From Silvimonas sp. JCM 19000 (GTDB lineage Bacteria; Pseudomonadota; Gammaproteobacteria; Burkholderiales; Chitinibacteraceae): DNA of 6,075 bases. The notes under the pieces were generated by a model that ran no database searches, was not told the DNA's origin, and worked only from the letters and a program-made list of their open reading frames with translations. This document shows, piece by piece, positions 1 through 6,075 of this stretch (positions within the stretch are counted from its first letter, which is position 1; each line of letters starts with the position of its first letter). The translations under genes and the position numbers were made by a program. The DNA is taken from assembly GCA_001313065.1 (NCBI GenBank), contig BBFD01000247.1:1-6075 (forward strand), read 5' to 3'.

Positions 1-45
1 CGCGTGGCTGGGGTGAACAGGCATAGCTGCCAAGCGGAAGGCCTA
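1..45. other. Left edge, no assignable gene
   Basis: This is sequence downstream of the ptsN-like gene. On the minus strand an ATG at 24-22 opens a frame that leaves the window after eight codons (MPVHPSHA). With so little sequence and no clear Shine-Dalgarno it cannot be called a gene. Confidence 0.3.
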
Positions 46-541
46 TCATGCGCGTGCCTCCTGTTGCTGGCGTTGCGCTAGCGTGCGCACCGGCATGCTG
101 CTCAGCAACTGCTGGATGGCCTGGGCAGTGCCCGCTGCCTGCAGCGCATGGCGGAAATGCCGGTCGTGCAGGGCCGACACCAGATCGGCCAGTACTTGCA
201 GATGCAGCTGCACCGTTCTGGCTGGCATCAGCAGCACAAAAAAAGTCCCGTACCGCTTTGCCATCCGGCGCATCGCAATCGAGCGCTTGCGCGCTGCGCA
301 CAAACAGCAGGTACGGCGCATTCAGCCCGGCAACGCGCGCATGCGGTATCGCTACGCCACGGCCCAGGCTGGTGGGGCCGATGCGTTCGCGATCCTGCAA
401 CTGCTGCAGCAATACGCTGGCACGCACGCCGGTGGCGGGCCCGGCCAGTTCGGCGCAAAACGCCAGCAGCGCGTTGCGGTCATTGAAGGGGGCATCCAGC
501 ACGATGTGCTGCAGCGGACACAGATCAGCCAGGGTGGCCAT
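46..541 (-). CDS. ptsN: PTS EIIA-Ntr-like protein (PtsN family), one frameshift
   Basis: Predicted cytoplasmic phosphoryl-acceptor protein of the nitrogen-type PTS, a regulatory branch that does not transport sugar. Read on the minus strand from ATG at 541 with AAGGAG at 550-555, it begins MATLADLCPLQHIVLDAP. It contains the family block TSLGRGVAIPHARV (about residues 59-72), whose His is the expected phosphorylation site. The frame breaks at an A7 run (238-244, T7 on the coding strand). Removing one base joins DAPDGKAVRDFF to VLLMPARTVQLHLQVLADL, a typical EIIA type-2 C-terminal half, and gives about 164 aa, a normal PtsN length. The stop is TGA at 46-48. It is divergent from the kdp operon rather than in the usual rpoN-hpf-ptsN-hprK setting, so it may be a second, specialised paralogue. 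In E. coli PtsN binds KdpD, which makes this neighbour meaningful. Family assignment is strong; the orthologous symbol is less certain. Confidence 0.85.
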
Positions 542-590
542 ACGCGTTTCTCCTTGCGTAACGAGATGCGCCCAGCCTGGACAAGCGCGC

Positions 591-634
591 ATAAAAAAAG
601 CCGTAAAAACTGCGTGTGCCCGGCATTTTTTTAT
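591..634. repeat. A/T-rich inverted repeat in the divergent promoter region
   Basis: The left arm ATAAAAAAAGCCG (591-603) is the reverse complement of the right arm CGGC-TTTTTTTAT (621-634), apart from one extra A at 625. The loop is 604-620. The right arm overlaps the candidate KdpE box. It has terminator-like shape in both directions but sits between divergent starts, so a paired operator is the more sensible reading. Confidence 0.5.
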
Positions 635-650
635 ATTTCATTTACAGCGC
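626..650 (+). promoter_or_regulatory. Candidate KdpE-binding box upstream of kdp operon
   Basis: The tract reads T7-ATATTTCATTTACAGCGC. It resembles the E. coli KdpE operator as I recall it: two T-rich tracts separated by ATA/TAC, then ACA and a GC-rich flank. It lies just upstream of where a kdp promoter would be expected, about 100 nt before the first small gene. The match is by eye, and homopolymer lengths in this window are unreliable, so exact spacing is uncertain. Confidence 0.5.
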
Positions 651-710
651 GCCACCCAGCCTTTACCCGATGTTTATGTGGCCACGCCTACAGTCCAGCG
701 TGTTCTCCGA

Positions 711-728
711 CCCGGCATCTCGACCGGG
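711..728 (+). repeat. Short GC hairpin in the kdp leader
   Basis: CCCGG (711-715) and CCGGG (724-728) form a 5-bp stem with an 8-nt loop, 12 nt before the GGAG of the 30-aa small gene. There is no following T-run, so it is not an intrinsic terminator. It could shape the 5' leader, or be chance in GC-rich DNA. Confidence 0.25.
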
Positions 729-752
729 CGGAGGGTTCTGGAGAATAAGCAC

Positions 753-845
753 ATGGACGCTGTATATCTGGGGTTGATCGCCGTGTTCTGCGCGGCGGTC
801 TGGGGGGTGATGGCGTTGTGCCATTACCTGGAGGCACGCCAATGA
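753..845 (+). CDS. Small single-pass membrane peptide upstream of kdpF (30 aa)
   Basis: An intact 30-codon reading frame begins MDAVYLGLIAVFCAAVWGVM and ends with ALCHYLEARQ. It is preceded by GGAG at 740-743 with 9 nt spacing. Residues about 4-24 form one hydrophobic segment, and the C-terminal end is polar and charged (HYLEARQ), as in a one-helix inner-membrane peptide. Its stop TGA (843-845) overlaps the kdpF start ATG (842-844) as ATGA, implying translational coupling and membership of the kdp operon. I do not recognise a named family. It is KdpF-like in size and topology but lacks the KdpF ending seen in the next gene. It could be an extra Kdp-associated stabilising peptide or a leader-type frame that loads ribosomes onto kdpF. 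No frameshift affects it. Confidence 0.7.
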   Translation: MDAVYLGLIAVFCAAVWGVMALCHYLEARQ

Positions 846-934
846 ACTGGCTCTATTTGCTGGCCGCGGCCTTGTTCGTTTTGCTGTTGGCGTATCTGGT
901 GTACGCGCTGTTTAACGCGGAGGACGTGGCATGA
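842..934 (+). CDS. kdpF: K+-transporting ATPase small subunit KdpF
   Basis: A 30-aa single-helix membrane peptide (MNWLYLLAAALFVLLLAYLV, then [10 protein letters not shown]). Both the length and the LVYALFxxE ending are typical of KdpF, which is 29 aa in E. coli. KdpF sits against KdpA and stabilises the KdpFABC complex in the inner membrane, probably like a protein-bound lipid; it is not catalytic. The start is supported by GGAGG at 830-834 with 7 nt spacing and by the ATGA overlap with the preceding small gene. Its own stop overlaps the kdpA start in another ATGA (931-934). No frame disruption. Confidence 0.9.
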   Translation: MNWLYLLAAALFVLLLAYLVYALFNAEDVA

Positions 935-2727
935 ACTCGTCCATCGTGTTTCAGACTGGTCTGTACTTATTGCTATTGGCCGCGCTGGCGTGGCCGCTAA
1001 GCCGCTATCTGGCCAGCTTGCTGGACGGCAGCCTGGCCGCGCGCATGGCTGGATTGGTCGCATTGATCGCGCGGTGTGCCGCGTGCTGGGCAGTGATGCG
1101 GACGAAGACATGAGCTGGTGGCGTTACGCCATGGCGCTGTTGTTGTTCCATGTGGTCGGCACCTTCTTTGTCTATGCACTGCAGCGGCTGCAAGGCGTGC
1201 TGCCGCTCAACCCGCAGCAACTGGGCGCCATCTCGCCCGATTCCTCGTTCAATACCGCGATTTCGTTTCTGACCAATACCAACTGGCAGGGCTATGCCGG
1301 TGAATCGACCATGAGCAATCTGACGCAGATGCTGGCGTTGGCGGTGCAGAACTTTGTTTCGGCCGCGACCGGGATTGCCGTGGTGTGCGCGCTGATTCGT
1401 GGTTTTGTACGGCGCAAAGCCAGTGGCGTGGGCAATGCCTGGCTGGATCTGCATCGCGCCACCACGTGGTTGCTGCTGCCGCTGTCGATTGTGCTGGCGC
1501 TGGCGCTGGTCAGCCAGGGCGTAATCCAGAACTTCAAGCCCAACCAGACCGCGCAATTGACCGAGGCCGTGGTGTATCAGCAGCCCAAAACCGGCGCGGA
1601 TGGCCAGCCGCTGAAAGATGCCAAAGGCAACCCGGTGCTGGAGACCGTTAAAGCCAGCACGCAAACCTTGCCGATGGGCCCGGTGGCGTCGCAAGAAGCC
1701 ATCAAGATGCTGGGCACCAATGGCGGCGGCTTCTTTAACGCTAACTCGGCGCACCCGTATGAGAACCCGACGCCGCTGGCCAATTTTCTGCAAATGCTGG
1801 CGATTTTTTCTGATTCCGGCCGCGCTGGTGTTCATGTTCGGGCGCTGGGTGGGCGATTGGCGTCAGGGCGCAACGATAATCGCGGCGATGACCTTGTTGT
1901 TTGTCGCCATGGTTGGCGTCGAATACTGGGCCGAAAGCCATGCCAATCCGCTGTTGGTGCATCTGGGCATGGATGGCCACGCCGGCAATCTGGAAGGCAA
2001 GGAAACGCGCTTTGGTCTGGCTGCCTCTGCCTTGTTTACCGTGATTACCACGGCGGCCTCGTGCGGCGCGGTCAACACCATGCATGACTCGCTGATGCCG
2101 TTGGGTGGGCTGGTGCCGATGTGGCTGATGAAGCTGGGTGAAGTGGTGTTTGGCGGCGTGGGCGCGGGCCTTTACGGCATGCTGATCTACGCGATTCTGG
2201 CGGTGTTTCTGTCGGGTTTGATGATAGGCCGCACACCGGAATACCTCGGCAAAAAAAATCGACGCCTTCGAAATGAAAATGGTGGCCTTTGCATCCTGGC
2301 CACGCCGATGCTGGTGCTGGGCGGCACGGCATTAAGCGTGATGCTGGACGTGGGCAAAGCTGGCATGGCCAACCCGGGCGCGCATGGGTTTTCTGAGGTG
2401 TTGTATGCGTTTACCTCGGCCGCCAATAACAACGGCTCCGCCTTTGCCGGTTTGAGCGCCAACACGCCGTATTACAACCTGATGCTGGCGATTGCGATGT
2501 GGGTGGGGCGCTTTACCGTCATCGTGCCGGTGCTGGCGATTGCCGGCCGCCTGGCCAGCAAACCGCGTCTGGCCGTCACCGCCGGCACCTTGCCCACGCA
2601 CGGTCCGCTGTTTACTGCCTTGCTGATTGGCACCGTGGTGATCGTGGGCGCGCTGACGTATATCCCGGCGCTGGCGCTGGGCCCGATTGTTGAACACTTG
2701 CAGTTGTTTGGGGAGGTGGCGCGATGA
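931..2727 (+). CDS. kdpA: K+-transporting ATPase subunit KdpA (four frameshifts)
   Basis: KdpA is the polytopic K+-binding subunit of KdpFABC, related to the Trk/Ktr/HKT superfamily, with four selectivity-filter-like repeats. Visible conserved blocks are TNTNWQ (1272-1289), [12 protein letters not shown] (1713-1748), TTAASCGAV (2047-2073) and NNNG within [17 protein letters not shown] sequence (2425-2436), all intact. ATG at 931 has GGAGG at 919-923. Frames must be joined at four points: a base missing near 1052 ([16 protein letters not shown]), T6 at 1804-1809 one base long ([13 protein letters not shown]), A8 at 2251-2258 one base long ([16 protein letters not shown]), and a base missing near 2292 (VAFA|ILATPML). 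Net change is zero, giving about 598 aa against about 557 in E. coli. The stop overlaps the kdpB start (ATGA, 2724-2727). No substitution damages a filter motif, so sequence error is likelier than decay. Confidence 0.95.
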
Positions 2728-4850
2728 GTCACTCTAAAAATCTGGCGTTATTTGATCGCACGCTGGCCGTGCCCGCTTGGTGGACGCATTACGCAAACTG
2801 TCACCCACCGCACAGTGGCGTAATCCGGTGATGTTTGTGGTGTGGGTGGGCAGTGTGCTGACACGGTGCTGGGCGTGCAGGCCAGCCTGGGCCATGGCGA
2901 AGCGCCAGCTGGCTGATCTGGAGTATCAGCGCGTGGCTGTGGTTTACCGTGTTGTTTGCCAACTTTGCCGAGGCGCTGGCCGAAGGGCGCGGCAAGGCGC
3001 AAGCCGCCGCATTGCGCGCCACGCGCAAGAATGTGGTGGCCAAAAAAAACTGGCTAGCCCCAGCCGTAGCGCCAAAGTGCAGGTGCTGGATTCGGCCTCG
3101 CTGCGCAAGGACGATCTGGTGCTGGTGGAAGCGGGCGATATCGTGCCCGCCGATGGCGAAGTGCTGGATGGCGTGGCCTCGGTAGATGAATCGGCCATTA
3201 CCGGCGAATCGGCCCCGTAATCCGCGAATCGGGTGGTGATTTTTTCGGCGCTGACTGGTGGCACGCGCGTGCTGTCGGATTGGCTGGTGGTGCGCGTGAC
3301 GGCCAATCCGGGCGAAGCGTTTCTCGACCGCATGATTGCGATGGTGGAAAACGCCAAGCGCAAAAAAAACGCCGAACGAAGTGGCGCTGACCATTTTGCT
3401 GGTGGCGCTGACGCTGACGTTTCTGGTGGTGTGCGCCTCGCTGTTGCCGTTCTCGATCTACAGCGTGGCCGCCGCTGGGGCCGGTGCGCCGGTCAGCATC
3501 ACCGTATTGGTGGCGCTGCTGGTGTGTCTGATTCCAACCACGATCGGCGGCTTGTTGTCGGCGATTGGTGTGGCGGGTATGAGCCGCATGATGCAGGCGA
3601 ATGTGATCGCCACTTCGGGCCGCGCGGTGGAAGCGGCCGGCGACGTCGATGTGCTGCTGCTGGACAAGACCGGCACCATCACGCTGGGCAACCGCCAGGC
3701 CGCCGCGTTTATCCCGGCCCCCGGTATCAGCGAGCAGCAACTGGCTGATGCCGCGCAACTGGCATCGCTGGCCGACGAAACGCCGGAAGCCGTTCGATTG
3801 TGGTACTGGCCAAGCAATTGTTCGATTTGCGCAGCCGTCCTTTGCATGACGCCGTGTTTATCCCGTTTACCGCGCAAACCCGCATGTCGGGTGTGGATAT
3901 TGGCGGTGTAGCCGCAGCAATGGCGGAAGAGGGCGATGTGGCGGTCGATACCAAAGCCGCCACGCGCCAGATTCGCAAAGGCGCCGCCAGCGCCATCAAG
4001 CAATACGTGCTGGCGCAAGGCGGGGTGTTTTCGGATGCGGTTACGCAAAGCGTGGACGACGCCGCGCGCGTGGCAGCACGCCGCTGGTGGTGGCCGAAGG
4101 CGCGCGCGTGCTGGGCGTGGTGGAGTTGAAAGACATCGTCAAAGGCGGCATCAAAACCCGCTTTGCCGAGCTGCGCCAGATGGGCATCAAAACCATCATG
4201 ATCACCGGCGATAACCGCCTGACCGCAGCCGCGATTGCGGCCGAAGCGGGCGTGGATGACTTTCTGGCCGAAGCGCGGCCGGAAGACAAGCTGGCGCTGA
4301 TCCGCGAGCACCAGCACGCGGCCGGCTGGTGGCCATGACCGGTGACGGCACCAACGACGCGCCCGCGCTGGCGCAAGCCGATGTGGCGGTAGCAATGAAC
4401 TCGGGCACGCAGGCGGCCAAAGAGGCCGGCAATATGGTCGATCTGGACAGCAATCCAACCAAGCTGATCGAGATTGTCGAAATCGGCAAACAGATGCTGA
4501 TGACGCGCGGCGCGCTCACCACCTTTAGCGTGGCCAATGATGTGGCCAAGTATTTCGCCATTATCCCGGCCGCGTTTGCGGTGACGTATCCGCAGCTGAA
4601 AGCGTTGGACGTGATGCATTTAACCAGCCCGGCCACGGCGATTCTGTCGGCGGTGATCTTTAATGCGCTGATCATCATGGCCTTGATTCCGCTGGCGCTA
4701 AAAGGCGTGCGGTATCGTGCGCTGGGCGCGGCCACGCTGCTGCGGCGCAATCTGCTGGTATACGGCGTGGGCGGCATTCTGGTGCCGTTTGTGGGCATCA
4801 AACTGATCGATATGGCGCTGGGCGCCACCGGCTGGCTACAGGGGATCTGA
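2724..4850 (+). CDS. kdpB: K+-transporting P-type ATPase subunit KdpB (about ten frameshifts)
   Basis: KdpB is the catalytic P-type ATPase subunit that energises K+ uptake in the inner membrane. GGAGG at 2712-2716 precedes the start. After joining frames, the family motifs appear in order: TGES in the actuator domain (3200-3211), CLIPTTIGG (3525-3551, in place of the usual P-type PEGL), the phosphorylation motif DKTGT (Asp codon 3663-3665), KDIVKGGIK and MITGDNR (around 4129-4217), and [10 protein letters not shown] (4338-4367). Shifts: missing base near 2776 ([11 protein letters not shown]), 2862 (SVLT|TVLGVQ), 2909 ([12 protein letters not shown]), 3217 ([12 protein letters not shown]), 3789 ([14 protein letters not shown]), 4073 ([13 protein letters not shown]) and 4321 ([12 protein letters not shown]). 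Surplus bases lie in A8 3042-3049, T6 3240-3245 and A8 3362-3369. The corrected protein is about 709 aa (E. coli 682). Every catalytic residue is present, so the gene is probably functional in the organism. Confidence 0.95.
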
Positions 4851-4852
4851 AT

Positions 4853-5421
4853 ATGAGCACGTTAAAAATGGTACGTCCGGCAGTCACCTTGTTTGCCTTG
4901 CTGACGCTGCTGACCGGGGTGGCGTATCCGCTGGTAGTGGCGGGTGTGGCGCAAGCGCTGATGCCCGCCCAGGCCAACGGCAGTCTGATAGAACGCAATG
5001 GCCAGGTGGTGGGGTCCAGCCTGATCGGCCAGCATTTTGAAGGCGCGGCGTTGTTCTGGAGCCGACCCTCCGCCACCGGGCCCATGCCCGACAATGGCCT
5101 GGCCTCATCGGGTAGCAATCTGGGCCCGCTTAACCCGGCCTTGCAGGATGCGGTGAAAGCCCGCATTGCTGCGCTCAAGCCATCCAGCCGGGGCAGTATG
5201 GCGCGGTACCGGCGGACCTGGTGACCGCGTCGGCCAGCGGGCTGGACCCGCATATTTCACCGGCTGCGGCCTTGTATCAGGTCCACCGCGTGGCGCAGGC
5301 GCGCGGCCTGCCAGAGGAGGAGGTCATCGCACGGGTTAGACGGCATACTGACACCCCGTTGCTGTTTGGCGAGCCGGTGGTGAATGTGCTCGAACTCAAT
5401 CTCGACCTGGCTGCATCCTGA
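4853..5421 (+). CDS. kdpC: K+-transporting ATPase subunit KdpC (one frameshift)
   Basis: KdpC is the single-pass accessory subunit whose soluble domain faces the periplasm and which supports the K+ affinity and assembly of KdpFABC. It starts [20 protein letters not shown], 2 nt after the kdpB stop, with AGGGGA at 4840-4845. Residues about 10-35 form the N-terminal membrane helix. Conserved family blocks follow: [32 protein letters not shown], then [30 protein letters not shown] and the terminal [16 protein letters not shown]. The frame breaks near 5179, where restoring one G (AAG-GCC) joins ARIAALK to [15 protein letters not shown]. The corrected protein is about 189 aa, the normal KdpC length. 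Its stop at 5419-5421 abuts kdpD. Confidence 0.94.
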
Positions 5422-5437
5422 TCTGACAAGAAACCGC

Positions 5438-6075
5438 GTGCAAGCATCACGCCCTGATCCCGACCAGTTGTTGGCGCAATTGCGCGCCGAAACGCCCGAG
5501 CGTGGGCGGCTGAAGATTTTTTTTGGCGCCACGCGGGCGTCGGCAAAACCTTTGCCATGCTGCAACAAGCGCAACGGCAGCGCGCCGATGGCGTCGATGT
5601 GCTGGTTGGTCTGGTGGAAACGCACGGCCGCGTCGAGACCGCCGCCTTGCTGGACGGGCTGGACGTGTTGCCGCGCGCCACCTTGCACTGGCGCGGGCAC
5701 GCGGTGACCGAGTTCGATCTGGATGCGGCGCTGGCGCGCGCGCCGCAATTGATATTGGTGGACGAGCTGGCGCACAGCAATGTACCCGGCAGCCGCCATG
5801 CGCGGCGTTGGCAGGATGTGGAAGAACTGCTGGCGGCGGGCATCGACGTTTACACCACTATCAACGTGCAGCATCTGGAAAGTCTGAACGATGTGGTGGG
5901 CAGCCTGACCGGCGTGCGTGTGCGCGAGACCGTGCCCGACCATGTGTTTGATGCCGCCACCGAAGTCGCGCTGGTCGATCTGCCGCCCGATGAACTGCTG
6001 CAACGGTTGCGCGAAGGCAAGGTATATCTGGCCGACGCGGCCGAGCGCGCGCGCGAGCATTTTTTTTCGCAAAGG
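5438..6075 (+). CDS. kdpD: Sensor histidine kinase KdpD, N-terminal part (cut by window end, two frameshifts)
   Basis: The N-terminal cytoplasmic KdpD domain of the K+/osmotic-stress sensor kinase, which phosphorylates KdpE to activate kdpFABC. Recognisable blocks: RPDPDQLLAQLRAETPERGRL at the start, KIFFGATAGVGKTFAML (Walker A, about 5514-5562 after repair), LVGLVETHGR, LILVDELAHSN (Walker B, 5749-5781) and TTINVQHLESLND (5854-5892). Frames break near 5533 (one G missing, GAT|AGVGKT) and at T8 6060-6067 (one T extra; removal gives the family ending HFFRKG). The start is uncertain. GTG at 5438 is an intact in-frame start. A lost ATG at 5421-5422 (ATG-CTG-ACA, overlapping the kdpC stop) would fit operon style, since only one G is missing. 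The Usp-like, membrane and kinase domains lie beyond the window. Confidence 0.9.

Larger units (their letters stand above)
542..752. promoter_or_regulatory. Divergent intergenic regulatory region between ptsN-like gene and kdp operon
   Basis: This 211-nt gap has no credible gene and must hold the start signals for both directions. It contains the ptsN Shine-Dalgarno (550-555, minus strand), an A/T-rich inverted repeat (591-603 with 621-634), a KdpE-box-like tract (626-650) and a short GC hairpin (CCCGG 711-715 with CCGGG 724-728, 8-nt loop) ahead of the first small gene. A possible sigma-70 -10 element TACAGT lies at 689-694, but no good -35 sits at standard spacing. That is typical of activator-dependent promoters such as kdp, but I would not assign it firmly. 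The Shine-Dalgarno GGAG (740-743) serves the ATG at 753. Confidence 0.6.

Noticed and set aside
591..634. Intrinsic terminator
   Set aside because: It has stem and T-run shape, but lies between two divergent gene starts with no transcript known to end here. Operator function fits the position better.
48..845. Long plus-strand open frame (265 codons) across ptsN and the intergenic gap
   Set aside because: Its composition is the antisense shadow of the minus-strand ptsN-like gene. Only its last 30 codons (753-845) have a Shine-Dalgarno and a plausible membrane-peptide sequence.
2251..3369. Programmed frameshifting or transcriptional slippage at the A-runs
   Set aside because: A8 runs can be slippery, but equally frequent missing bases at non-slippery GG/CC sites cannot be rescued this way. 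Kdp genes are not known to use recoding.
3727..4458. 243-codon minus-strand open frame opposite kdpB
   Set aside because: It is antisense to the KdpB nucleotide-binding region, is low in plausibility (Arg/Ala/Pro-rich) and has no family motif.
931..5421. True pseudogenisation of the kdp operon
   Set aside because: All key motifs (TGES, DKTGT, TGDGTND, the KdpA filter blocks, KdpC signature blocks) are preserved, and there are no substitutions to stop codons or large deletions. The indels show a technical base bias.
5257..6072. 271-codon minus-strand open frame opposite kdpC/kdpD
   Set aside because: The plus strand encodes clear KdpC and KdpD motifs here. Long antisense frames are expected in GC-rich coding DNA, and the translation resembles no family I recognise.

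Overview
The window carries a potassium-uptake locus: the high-affinity K+-transporting P-type ATPase operon kdpFABC, followed by the start of the sensor-kinase gene kdpD. A PTS EIIA-Ntr-like (ptsN-type) gene is transcribed divergently upstream. The DNA is GC-rich with a proteobacterial style of protein and good Shine-Dalgarno sites. I lean towards a betaproteobacterium, possibly Neisseriales-like, but cannot fix the taxon from sequence alone.

Layout: 1-45 has no identifiable gene. 46-541 (minus) is a ptsN-like gene of about 164 aa. 542-752 is a divergent intergenic region with A/T-rich KdpE-box-like tracts. 753-845 (plus) encodes an unrecognised 30-aa membrane peptide whose stop overlaps the start of kdpF. 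kdpF (842-934), kdpA (931-2727), kdpB (2724-4850) and kdpC (4853-5421) follow with ATGA overlaps or a 2-nt gap, and each has a purine-rich Shine-Dalgarno about 7 nt upstream. kdpD begins near 5421-5438 and runs off the right edge; kdpE would be expected beyond it.

How the genes work together: KdpA is the K+-selective channel-like subunit, KdpB the ATP-hydrolysing P-type subunit, KdpC the periplasm-facing accessory subunit and KdpF a small lipid-like stabiliser. KdpD (with KdpE) senses K+ limitation and turns the operon on. In enterobacteria and rhizobia, unphosphorylated PtsN is known to modulate KdpD or K+ transport, so a PtsN-like gene beside kdp suggests a local regulatory module (inference).

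Main caveat: the reading frames of ptsN, kdpA, kdpB, kdpC and kdpD are each broken by single-base shifts, about 19 in 6 kb. They follow a strict rule: A/T runs are one (once perhaps two) bases too long, and G/C positions, mostly short runs, are one base too short. Protein sequence on both sides of every shift is well conserved and all catalytic motifs are intact. This looks like uncorrected sequencing or assembly error rather than real gene decay. Products below are described after joining the frames.
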